Shown one piece after another: positions 1-7,661 of a stretch of 51,163 nt of DNA. A program made the position numbers and the translations under genes. How positions within the stretch are numbered: position 1 is the first letter of the stretch; every line of letters starts with the position of its first letter. Origin of the DNA: Firmicutes bacterium UBA5389 (GTDB lineage Bacteria; Bacillota; DTU025); contig DHON01000091.1 in NCBI GenBank assembly GCA_002409965.1, positions 1-51,163 of the forward strand, written 5' to 3'. The notes beneath the pieces are model-generated. The model was not told the origin of the DNA and did no database searches. It was given only the letters and a program-made list of their open reading frames with translations.

Positions 1-144
1 TGCAGCGTTCGCGTCCGAATGTGAGCACATGGCCCGTACCTTTTGTCAAAAATGGCGCACCCCAGTTCTTACCACATGCCCGGGCATGCAGCCAACCGCG
101 CTCAGCCACGCAAACATGCAAAGGACGCGGACCTCATCTTCGTC

Positions 145-1236
145 TTAGTCCCCGTCCGTGCCGTTGGCAGGTGCCGTGCCCAGCCTGATACAGATGGTGA
201 CCGGGTTGTGGTCGCTGTTTTCGAAGCCAAGATCGTGGCCGTACACACTCACGATCTCGACACCCGGCGACACCAGGAATCCATCGATATTGACTGCGAT
301 ATTGGCGGCGGGATCATAAGGCCTGTCCAGCGTTCTGCAGGATGGAACGGTTTCGTCCACCGCCCATCCAAATCCTTCGATTGCGAAATCATCGGGAAGA
401 ACCTGCAGCCAGAAGGGCCACGCATCACCGTATTCCGCCTGCTTAGCCTTTGGATCCGACGAGAGCAGATGATTCCAATCGCCGCCTATCACGAGGTAGT
501 TGCCGGACTTGAGTTCGCGACCGGCGTACTCCTTGAGAAACGCGAGTTGCTGAGCCCTTATGACACCACCTTCGTCGAACGCCGACAAGTGCACGTTAGC
601 AAGCACCAGCTGCCGGCCATCGCTTGTAGGCAGTCTGCTCTCCATCGTGCACCTGTCCAGCATGAAAAGCTGCTTGATCCAGGGATACAGCCCTGGAAGC
701 GAGTACCGTGCCGCGGAATTCACCCGATATCTCGACAACGTAGCGATGCCTGAGTAGACGTTGCCGTGCGGATCGGCCAGAGGGACCGGAACCCAGGCCA
801 CTCTGTAGTTCGTGGCGAAGCTACCGCTGTATTCGGACAGATCCGAGCAGAAGCGCGTGTACTGCTCCGTTCTGTAGCTCCGGCGCGAGCGGCGGTCTAC
901 CTCTTGGAGAAAGTAGATGTCAGACTTCTGCTCAGTGAGAAAAGCCGACACCCAGTCGATATTGGCAGCAGTCTGTTCCGGGCTGATGGCTCTGGACATG
1001 GTTCCGCCGTCCATAAAGAAGTCAGCATGCTTGTCCAGCCCACAATAGCCGATGTTGAAGGATGTAATCGTGATCTCGCGCCTGATCTGAACGACATCCT
1101 CTTGTGGGTTGTCTACTTGTATCTCGGTGATGGTGGCAGGACGATAGTCTGTGACGGCAACTAAGCCCAGAAAGCCGGCGAATGCGGCAAACAGGATGAT
1201 CGCTATCGTCAGCAGGACTCTCGCGACTTTGCGCAT
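145..1236 (-). CDS. Endonuclease/exonuclease/phosphatase-fold protein, membrane-anchored or secreted
   Basis: A 363-residue protein of the metal-dependent endonuclease/exonuclease/phosphatase (EEP) superfamily, whose members cut phosphodiester bonds in nucleic acids, phospholipids or small phosphates. Residues 1-30 are a basic start (MRKVARVLLT) and a hydrophobic stretch, so the domain probably lies outside the membrane. Visible EEP signatures are ITSFNIGYCG near the N-terminus, FLQEVDRR (metal-binding Glu), NVHLSAFD, IGGDWNH (the usual GDFN position, here GDWN) and SDHNPVTI (catalytic His) at the C-terminus. The start is ATG 1236 because an AGGGAGGG ribosome site lies about 8 bases upstream; an in-frame ATG 14 codons earlier lacks one. 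The substrate cannot be told. A second EEP protein, with a different C-terminal domain, lies at 46807-48519. Confidence 0.8.
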   Translation of the reverse strand: MRKVARVLLTIAIILFAAFAGFLGLVAVTDYRPATITEIQVDNPQEDVVQIRREITITSFNIGYCGLDKHADFFMDGGTMSRAISPEQTAANIDWVSAFLTEQKSDIYFLQEVDRRSRRSYRTEQYTRFCSDLSEYSGSFATNYRVAWVPVPLADPHGNVYSGIATLSRYRVNSAARYSLPGLYPWIKQLFMLDRCTMESRLPTSDGRQLVLANVHLSAFDEGGVIRAQQLAFLKEYAGRELKSGNYLVIGGDWNHLLSSDPKAKQAEYGDAWPFWLQVLPDDFAIEGFGWAVDETVPSCRTLDRPYDPAANIAVNIDGFLVSPGVEIVSVYGHDLGFENSDHNPVTICIRLGTAPANGTDGD

Positions 1237-1339
1237 GCGGCTCACCCTCCCTCTGCTATTCCGATGGTATCGAGGCACGAGTTCGAGGTCGAGTTCGGCG
1301 CGGTCCCGCCAAATCCTGCCGTTTTCTGCGGTAGAGAGG

Positions 1340-2119
1340 TCATAGCGCAGACCTGCAGATGTAGACGATGTCCTGACTGGTTTCGACTAGTGGACCTCGG
1401 CGATAGCCTTTCCATGTCTTCGCTATCGTGAGTCCGCTGTACCTGAGAGCCAACGCCACCTCGCGCGGGAAGTATATGCCCCGCTCCGTGTGGGAGCGGG
1501 CCGACCTGATCAGCGAACGCTCGTCCCACTCCTGCAGGTGGGTGTGGATGGTTTCGATCTGTCTGGTGAAGTCGAAGCTAGCCTTGTACGTGTCCACTAT
1601 CCTTGTGCCGCGCACGGGGTGGATAACTTCGAACACTTCCTCTTCTCCGCTGGACTCGATCATGGCCTTGACATTCGGGATGCAGAAGTCGACCACGAAC
1701 ACTCCATCGTCCGCCAGGTGCTCACGCGCTTTCGCGAACACTGCCAGCAGGTCGGGCGTGGCGGTGCAATGGAGTATAGTATTGCAGGCAGCCATTATCA
1801 GGTTGAACTTGCGGCCAAGCTCGAACCGGCGGATGTCGGCCTGAACCAGGGTGACGTGCCGGCGCGCCGCCTCACCCTCGATATCGAGTTTCTCCTGACA
1901 CCTGGCCAGCATGTCGCGGGACAAGTCGACCCCGGTTATCTCGTGCCCAGCCGCAGCCAACGGGATCAGCAGTCTGCCCGTTCCGCACCCCAGCTCGAGC
2001 AGTGGATCGCCGTACTCTCTTGCCAGACCCAGGTACATCTGCAAGTCAGCATCGTAGGATGAATGCAGTATGTCGTAGAATTCGGCAAAGAACCCCTCGT
2101 ATTGCGATAACGCGTCCAC
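1340..2119 (-). CDS. Class I SAM-dependent methyltransferase
   Basis: A 259-residue protein with a Rossmann-type methyltransferase fold that should transfer a methyl group from S-adenosylmethionine to an unknown acceptor. Motif I is LLELGCGTGRLL (about residues 40-51), followed by the acidic end of strand 2 in ITGVDLS, then VTLVQADIR and a motif-IV-like NLIMAACNTILH. The C-terminal third is the methyltransferase_25/YcgJ-like cap with VVDFCIPN. GTG 2119 is preferred because GAGGAG lies 8 bases upstream; the more upstream GTG at 2128 sits directly on that ribosome site. It is downstream of and codirectional with nothing obvious, and its 5' end faces the kinase gene at 2278, so about 150 bases hold both promoters. 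Confidence 0.82.
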   Translation of the reverse strand: MDALSQYEGFFAEFYDILHSSYDADLQMYLGLAREYGDPLLELGCGTGRLLIPLAAAGHEITGVDLSRDMLARCQEKLDIEGEAARRHVTLVQADIRRFELGRKFNLIMAACNTILHCTATPDLLAVFAKAREHLADDGVFVVDFCIPNVKAMIESSGEEEVFEVIHPVRGTRIVDTYKASFDFTRQIETIHTHLQEWDERSLIRSARSHTERGIYFPREVALALRYSGLTIAKTWKGYRRGPLVETSQDIVYICRSAL

Positions 2120-2250
2120 GGCCAGCACTCCTCATTCTCCCAGCACGAAGCTGTCGGCTCTCGGCGCAATGATCTGCCTTTGGTGAGTTCCGCTCTCACC
2201 AGGCGGATTCCTTCCTGAGCATGGGCGCGCAGAACGAATGAGAATGCTGC

Positions 2251-2256
2251 TATAAT
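2251..2256 (+). promoter_or_regulatory. Possible -10 hexamer for the PAS kinase operon
   Basis: TATAAT lies 22 bases before the kinase ATG and just before its GGGAGG ribosome site. A convincing -35 hexamer at 16-18 bases upstream is not visible, so this is a weak call based on the -10 match alone. Confidence 0.35.
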
Positions 2257-2277
2257 AGTCACAAGGGAGGTTGCAGG

Positions 2278-4113
2278 ATGCGCAAGGAGCCAGCATCTGC
2301 CGACACTCTGGGCATTATGGATTCCATACACCACACCGGGTTGGTAATAGTGAACACGCTAGATCGGATCGTCTGGGCCAACAGCGCCGCTCGGGCCTTG
2401 CTCGGCGCTGCCCTAGATCCTGGTACGCCGCTTTGCGAGGCCTGCCCCGGTCTGCCCAAGGCGGGCGAGGCAGCGCGAGGATCCAGAATTCTGGACGTGA
2501 CGCAGTCTCCTATCATGGGCCCGAGCGGAAGTCCAACAGGCGAGGTCCTGGTTTCCCTGCGCGATGTCACACACGAGAAACAGCAGGAAGAGCGGATTCG
2601 CTTTCTCGCCTCTGTGCTCGACCGGGCCGCCGGAGGCATCACTATCATCGACCCGAGTCTGCGGATCGTCTACGTCAACGAGGCCCAGGCCGCTATGCAC
2701 AACTACAGCGTGGGCGAGTTAGTCGGAAAGACGATAGATGTTTTCTGCGATCCAGGCGAGATCGGGCGCCTGGAAGAGCTGATCTTCGCAGCCGGCGAGC
2801 AGGAGGGCTCCTGGACCGGCGAGGCGGTCAACTACACCAAGGACGGGAGAGCCATTCCGGTGCTCCTATCCGTGTCCATGCTGCGCAACGCCGATGGAAG
2901 CCTCTCGTCCATAGTCGGCGTCGCCAAAGACATCCACACCTACAAGGAACTCGAACAAGATATGCGTGCCTACAGCGACAACCTGGCCCGCCTGGTCAGC
3001 GAGCGCACCCGGCAACTGGAGCGCTCTCGCGACGAGCTAGAGATGATGTTCGACGCTGTATCCGACTTCATGTTCGTGGTCGACAGAAGTTTCAATGTAG
3101 TCAGAGCCAACAGGTTCTCGGCAGCGTTTTTCCACTCCCGCCGACGCGATCTTCTGGGTAAGCAGTGTTACCGCGTGTGGGCAGACAGCGATCATCCCTG
3201 CCCGGGCTGTCCGGCGGCGCGCGTGTTCGAGAAGAGCAAGTCCGCTTTCGCCGCCAGGCTAATTGGGGACGAGCGCGTGCATGTGTGGGCTTATCCGATG
3301 AATGGCAGCGATAGTCGAAGCCAAGACGCGCCCTCGCTGGCATTCTGCTATGGCAAAATCATGACCAAGGAGCTGGCCGTCGAGGAACGCATGCAGCAAG
3401 CGGAGAAGATGGCGAGCCTGGGCTATCTGGCCGCCGGCATAGCCCACGAACTCCGCAATCCGCTGGGCACGATACTGGCAGCGGAATACGCGTTGCGCTC
3501 GCGCATTGCGAGCCATGATCCAGAGGTAGCTAGGGCGTTCGACACCATCGAGAGGAGTATCGACCGGTCAACCGGAATCATCTCCAACCTGCTCGACTTC
3601 AGCAGGAAAGGCGACTGGTCCATGCGTCAGCTCAACCTGTCCGAGATCATAGGCCAGGTATTGGCGCTGGAGCAGGACTCTCTGAAGAAGCAGGGCATTG
3701 AAGTTGAGATGAGTATCCCCCAGTTGCCCGAGATCATAGGCAGTCCCGATGGACTTCGGCAAGTCTTCTTCAATATCGTGCACAACGCAGTGCAAGCTAT
3801 GCCCGAAGGAGGGCGTCTCACCCTGACAGCCAAGAGCGTTGGGCAGACTGCTGTGCGAGTCGAAGTATCCGACACGGGAGCAGGAATCAGCCCAGATGAT
3901 CTACCGAGGGTATTCGACCCATTCTTCACTACCAAAGAGCCGGGCCAGGGCACAGGTCTAGGTCTGTCCATCTGCTACCGCGAGGTAGAGCGGCACCGTG
4001 GACATGTGCGGGTATCCAACCGTCTCGGCCGCGGAGTCCGCGTCGAAGTGGAATTGCCGTGCACACGCGCCCGAACAGACGGGGAGCGAAAGGAATCGAC
4101 GTACAATGACTGA
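2278..4113 (+). CDS. PAS-domain sensor histidine kinase (NtrB-like)
   Basis: A 611-residue kinase with no clear membrane segments, so probably cytoplasmic. Three PAS-like modules occupy about residues 12-100, 110-230 and 255-365. A HisKA domain carries the phospho-acceptor His390 (GIAHELRNP), and the HATPase domain shows the N box (IVHNAVQAMPEGG), G1 (DTGAGISP), F (FDPFFTT) and G2 (GTGLGLS) boxes. The third PAS has a cysteine-rich loop, CYRVWADSDHPCPGCPA, which could bind a metal or respond to redox; this is inference. The ATG at 2278 follows GGGAGG by 7 bases. The gene overlaps the downstream sigma-54 activator by 8 bases, so the two are almost certainly a cognate pair made from one transcript. 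The likely target is the sigma-54 promoter at 5620. Confidence 0.9.
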   Translation: MRKEPASADTLGIMDSIHHTGLVIVNTLDRIVWANSAARALLGAALDPGTPLCEACPGLPKAGEAARGSRILDVTQSPIMGPSGSPTGEVLVSLRDVTHEKQQEERIRFLASVLDRAAGGITIIDPSLRIVYVNEAQAAMHNYSVGELVGKTIDVFCDPGEIGRLEELIFAAGEQEGSWTGEAVNYTKDGRAIPVLLSVSMLRNADGSLSSIVGVAKDIHTYKELEQDMRAYSDNLARLVSERTRQLERSRDELEMMFDAVSDFMFVVDRSFNVVRANRFSAAFFHSRRRDLLGKQCYRVWADSDHPCPGCPAARVFEKSKSAFAARLIGDERVHVWAYPMNGSDSRSQDAPSLAFCYGKIMTKELAVEERMQQAEKMASLGYLAAGIAHELRNPLGTILAAEYALRSRIASHDPEVARAFDTIERSIDRSTGIISNLLDFSRKGDWSMRQLNLSEIIGQVLALEQDSLKKQGIEVEMSIPQLPEIIGSPDGLRQVFFNIVHNAVQAMPEGGRLTLTAKSVGQTAVRVEVSDTGAGISPDDLPRVFDPFFTTKEPGQGTGLGLSICYREVERHRGHVRVSNRLGRGVRVEVELPCTRARTDGERKESTYND

Positions 4114-5491
4114 CGAAAGAGCCACGATCCTTCTCGTCGACGACGAGCCGGATTTCCTGCATTTTGCGCAACTCAACCTGGAAGACCAGGGCTACGCGGT
4201 GAGCACGGCTGAGTCGGCGCGCATGGCCCACGGAGTCTTGGCTGACCGGGAATTCGACGTGGTCGTGGTGGATGTGAGGATGCCCGGCGTCGACGGCATT
4301 TCGTTCATGGAGAAGGTTAAGGCCGGCGGATACGAAGGCCAGTTCATAGTGTTGACGGGCTTCGGTTCAATCGATGGGGCTGTGCAGGCCATGCGAAAGG
4401 GTGCCTTCACCTACCTGACCAAACCGATAAACCCGGGCGACCTGGCCATGGAAATCGAGAAGGCAGTGCGAATGAGCGCCGTAACCCGCGAGAACACGCG
4501 CCTCCGTGAGAAGCTGGCCGAGCTGACCTCAGGCGACACACTGCTCGGCGATTCCCCGGCCATGCGGCGCGTGAAACAGCTGGTGTCGGCGGCGGCCGCC
4601 TGCGATTCGCCAGTGCTCATTACGGGCGAAAGCGGTACCGGAAAAGATGTGGCAGCCCGGGCAGTGCACGGTCTCAGCTTGCGGCGCTCGTTCCGAATGG
4701 TGACGGTGAACTGCGCCGCCGTCCCTGCTGAACTGTGGGAAAGCGAGATGTTCGGATACGAGAAGGGAGCTTTCACTGGGGCGACAGGCCGCAAGCAGGG
4801 AAAGATAGAGCTGGCCGGTCGCGGGACGCTGTTTCTGGACGAAATCCTCGAGCTCCCGGGACAGGTCCAACCCAAGCTGCTGCGAGTGCTGGAAAACAAG
4901 TGCTTCGAGCGCGTAGGCGGCGTTCAGACAATCACTGTTGATTTTCGTCTGATATGCGCAACCAACCGCGACCTAGAAGAGGCAATCCAGGCTGAACGCT
5001 TCCGCAAGGACCTGTTCTATCGCCTGAACGTCATCCCGATCCATATTCCGCCGCTGAGAGAGAGGCGTAACGACATCATGCCTCTGGCACAGCATTTTCT
5101 CTCTCTGTACAGCCAGGACATGAAGAAGCGACTCGAATTCACCTCCGAGGCGGAACAACGGCTTGAAGATTACGATTGGCCCGGGAATGTCAGGGAGTTG
5201 AGAAACGCCATTGAGCGCGCTGTGGTGTTTGCCGCCGGCAACCAAATCGGCCATCTAGACCTGGGTCTAGGTTCCAACCACACCACGCACGCCAGTATGC
5301 CGGCGATCTACTCGCCTATGCCCAACGCCGCCAATGAGACCATGCCACTGCGGGAAGCCATGGCCGAATTTCAGCGAGATTTCATCCAACATGCGCTGAA
5401 CCAGAACAACGGCAACATCACGGTCACCGCCAAGCAACTGCAAATGGCCCGAGAGACTCTTCAGCGTCTTGTCAAGAAGCACCGTCTGTAG
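4106..5491 (+). CDS. Sigma-54-dependent response regulator (NtrC family)
   Basis: A 461-residue activator with three domains. The receiver has VDDEPD and phospho-acceptor Asp56 in VVVDVRMPG. The central AAA+ ATPase has Walker A GESGTGKD near residue 173, the sigma-54 contact loop GAFTGA near 221, and Walker B GTLFLDE. The C-terminal Fis-type helix-turn-helix ends TAKQLQMARETLQRLVKK. The intact GAFTGA means it should remodel sigma-54 polymerase. ATG 4106 overlaps the kinase stop by 8 bases and has GGGGAGCGAAAGGA upstream; longer upstream extensions lie inside the kinase gene and are rejected. A 14-bp palindrome and a perfect sigma-54 promoter follow the gene, so it probably controls the aldehyde dehydrogenase/Grd-like operon at 5710-10319. 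Confidence 0.93.
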   Translation: MTDERATILLVDDEPDFLHFAQLNLEDQGYAVSTAESARMAHGVLADREFDVVVVDVRMPGVDGISFMEKVKAGGYEGQFIVLTGFGSIDGAVQAMRKGAFTYLTKPINPGDLAMEIEKAVRMSAVTRENTRLREKLAELTSGDTLLGDSPAMRRVKQLVSAAAACDSPVLITGESGTGKDVAARAVHGLSLRRSFRMVTVNCAAVPAELWESEMFGYEKGAFTGATGRKQGKIELAGRGTLFLDEILELPGQVQPKLLRVLENKCFERVGGVQTITVDFRLICATNRDLEEAIQAERFRKDLFYRLNVIPIHIPPLRERRNDIMPLAQHFLSLYSQDMKKRLEFTSEAEQRLEDYDWPGNVRELRNAIERAVVFAAGNQIGHLDLGLGSNHTTHASMPAIYSPMPNAANETMPLREAMAEFQRDFIQHALNQNNGNITVTAKQLQMARETLQRLVKKHRL

Positions 5492-5511
5492 GTCTGTAGT
5501 ATGAAGGTTCA

Positions 5512-5525
5512 GTCACAACTGTGAC
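5512..5525. promoter_or_regulatory. 14-bp palindrome, candidate enhancer site for the NtrC-type activator
   Basis: GTCACA-AC-TGTGAC is a perfect inverted repeat with 6-base arms. It lies just after the activator gene and about 95 bases upstream of the -24 element at 5620, a usual distance for an upstream activating sequence. The palindrome is seen; the protein that binds it is inferred. Confidence 0.5.
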
Positions 5526-5619
5526 GTCTGCATCACACCGCATCATCCATCTGCTCGGCCGGCCGATAACAGCCCTCTCATCACGCAGCTCAGAGCGGGT
5601 TATGCGCGACAGTCCAGCG

Positions 5620-5635
5620 TGGCACGGTTATTGCA
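5620..5635 (+). promoter_or_regulatory. Sigma-54 (-24/-12) promoter of the aldehyde dehydrogenase/Grd-like operon
   Basis: TGGCACGGTTATTGCA matches the -24/-12 consensus TGGCACG-N4-TTGCA exactly. Transcription should start near 5646, leaving a leader of about 64 bases before the ATG at 5710. The leader holds two perfect short inverted repeats (5632-5649 and 5661-5676). The promoter argues that the aldehyde dehydrogenase reading frame does not begin upstream of 5646, although it is open back to 5521. Confidence 0.88.
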
Positions 5636-5709
5636 ACGGCATTGTTGCAGCAGCCATGCCGCAGCAATCCTGCTGCAGCGGCTGCGACACTCCTGAAGGG
5701 GGTTGGCGC

Positions 5710-7203
5710 ATGCCAGATCCAATTAGCTATCTCAAGAAAGAACCTTACCCAATGTACATCAATGGTCAGTTCGTACCCTCCGGATGCGGCGACACCTTCG
5801 ATGTCGCAAGTCCCGTCACCAACGAGACCATTGCTCAGGTCTATCGGGGCGGGCGAGCTGACGCCCAGAAGGCAATCCGGGCTGCTCGAACAGCATTCGA
5901 CCACGGTCCATGGGGACGAATGACCCAGCTCGAACGGAGCCAGTTGCTGCTTCGGGCCGGGGAGATCCTCGCGCGGCGGCAGGATGAGTTCATCGCCATC
6001 GAGGGTCTCAACTGTGGAAAGCTCTGGCCCAGCCTAAAGTACTACGAGCTTCCCAGCAGCATCGACGCATTCCAGTATGCTGCCGGCAGGGCGCGTTGCG
6101 TGGAGGGCAAGACCGTTCCTGTGGACGGCGGAGGACACTATCTCAACTACGTTGTGTGGCAGCCTTACGGCGTTGTCGCCGAGATACTGCCGTGGAACGG
6201 CCCTCTGATGATGGGCTGTCAGAAAGTCTCCTCCATATTGGCCGCCGGCAACACCGTCGTTATAAAGCCTCCATCGTGGGCCCCTCTCTCCCTGCTCGAA
6301 CTGGCCACAGTCTTCGACGAGGCCGGTTTCCCGCCTGGAGTAGTCAATATCATCGCTGGTCCCGGTTCCTCAGTCGGAGATGAACTGGCGCAAAGCAGCG
6401 AGGTGGACATGCTGTCGCTGACAGGCGGCACGGACACCGGCAAGCGCGTGTATGCGGCAGCGGCCGGGTCAGTCAAGCAGATCGCGCTGGAGCTCGGGGG
6501 CAAGAGCCCCAACATCGTGTTCGAGGATGTCGATGTGGACAACACAGTCCGATGGGCATTCTTCGGGTTCACTCTGAATTCGGGCCAGGTGTGCGTAGCC
6601 GGAACCCGCCTGATACTGCACGAGTCCATCTACGATCAGTTCATCGAGGGCCTGCGGCGCATGTGCGAGTCGGTAACGCCGGGCGATGGATTCCAGCAGG
6701 GCGTCAATTTCGGCCCCCTGATCTCCCGTGAGCACTACGAACACGTCCTAAGCTACATCGAGCAGGGCAAGCGCGAGGGTGCCCGTCTTGTGACAGGCGG
6801 GTTCAAGTACACCCAACCCGAACTCGCTCGCGGCAACTTCATCCCGCCGACCATCTTCGCCGATGTCGCTCCCGACATGCGCATATTCCAGGAGGAGATC
6901 TTCGGACCAGTTCTGTGCGTCAGCAAGTTTGGAACTGAGAAGGAAGCCATAGACCTGGCCAACGCCGTGAAATACGGGCTGGCTGGCGCAGTGTTTACCC
7001 GCGACGCCCGACGAGCCCACCGCGTGGCGGAACAGCTGAGAGCGGGCCAGATCTACGTTAACACCTACTTCAGCAAGGGCATCATGGAGTCGCCCGGCGC
7101 CGGCTGGAAAGAGAGCGGAGTGGGAGGCGCAGGCATCACCAAGTACATGCATCCGAAGACGGTCTTTGTTGAGCTAACTGATAGCGCGAATCCGCCAGTC
7201 TAG
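5710..7203 (+). CDS. NAD(P)-dependent aldehyde dehydrogenase
   Basis: A 497-residue aldehyde dehydrogenase of the large ALDH superfamily, which oxidises an aldehyde to its acid (or acyl-CoA in some branches). Catalytic residues are in place: the general base Glu261 in LELGGKSP and the nucleophile Cys295 in NSGQVCVAG. Also visible are the cofactor motifs ILPWNGPLMM and LTGGTDTGKRV and the C-terminal EEIFGPVLCV. It resembles betaine/aminoaldehyde-type enzymes more than acyl-CoA-forming ones, but the substrate cannot be fixed. The ATG at 5710 has an AAGGGGG ribosome site about 8 bases upstream and lies downstream of the sigma-54 promoter. It is the first gene of a run with a permease remnant and two Grd component-B-like genes, so it may feed or drain the same amine or amino-acid substrate. 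Confidence 0.93.
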   Translation: MPDPISYLKKEPYPMYINGQFVPSGCGDTFDVASPVTNETIAQVYRGGRADAQKAIRAARTAFDHGPWGRMTQLERSQLLLRAGEILARRQDEFIAIEGLNCGKLWPSLKYYELPSSIDAFQYAAGRARCVEGKTVPVDGGGHYLNYVVWQPYGVVAEILPWNGPLMMGCQKVSSILAAGNTVVIKPPSWAPLSLLELATVFDEAGFPPGVVNIIAGPGSSVGDELAQSSEVDMLSLTGGTDTGKRVYAAAAGSVKQIALELGGKSPNIVFEDVDVDNTVRWAFFGFTLNSGQVCVAGTRLILHESIYDQFIEGLRRMCESVTPGDGFQQGVNFGPLISREHYEHVLSYIEQGKREGARLVTGGFKYTQPELARGNFIPPTIFADVAPDMRIFQEEIFGPVLCVSKFGTEKEAIDLANAVKYGLAGAVFTRDARRAHRVAEQLRAGQIYVNTYFSKGIMESPGAGWKESGVGGAGITKYMHPKTVFVELTDSANPPV

Positions 7204-7279
7204 ATAGATGCCGGCAGATGTCGGCAAGCGCCAAAACCGGCAGGACGACTATTGAACGCGAAATGGAGGAACAAGACTA

Positions 7280-7642
7280 ATGAGCGGACCAGAGAAGACA
7301 CAGCTCAAAGCCGGAGCATTGGGATTCTGGGAATGCGTCATGATCGGAATCGGCGGCATGGTGGGCAGCTGCATCTTCACTCTATCGGGCGTAACGTACG
7401 GGCTGGCCGGACCGGCCTCGTTGGCGGCATGGATCATCGCAGCGGTGATAATCCTGCTCTATGCGCTCAACATCGCAGAGCTGTCCAGCAGGTTCCCTCA
7501 TGCGGGCGGGCTCTACACCTATCCCGCGGAGACCCTGGGCGCCACGCCTGCCGTGCGCCAGTTCGCACCCGGCTCGCCGTGGATCGGAGGGTTAGCTATC
7601 TTCTTGGTCGGCAAAATGGCATCGCAAAAGGCCTCCAAGTAG
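7280..7642 (+). pseudogene. Amino-acid permease (APC family), internally deleted
   Basis: The first 85 or so residues are a good APC-family start: MIGIGGMVGSCIFTLSG (helix 1 with the substrate-binding glycines), AAWIIAAVIILLYALNIAEL (helix 2) and SSRFPHAGGLYTYPAETLG. A normal permease continues to 430-500 residues with 12 helices. Here the sequence passes directly into a short tail, PWIGGLAIFLVGKMASQK, that looks like the far C-terminal end of such a protein, and stops at 120 residues. I infer a large in-frame internal deletion. A ribosome site (GAGGAAC) and ATG remain, so it may still be translated, but transport is not expected. It sits between the aldehyde dehydrogenase and the selenoprotein gene, where an uptake protein for their substrate would be expected. 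Confidence 0.7.
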
Positions 7643-7661
7643 TCGACAGGAGCTGATACGC

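Noticed and set aside
5521..5709. Longer aldehyde dehydrogenase starting at 5521
   Set aside because: The sigma-54 promoter at 5620 lies inside this extension and the extra residues have no family similarity; the ribosome site is before 5710.
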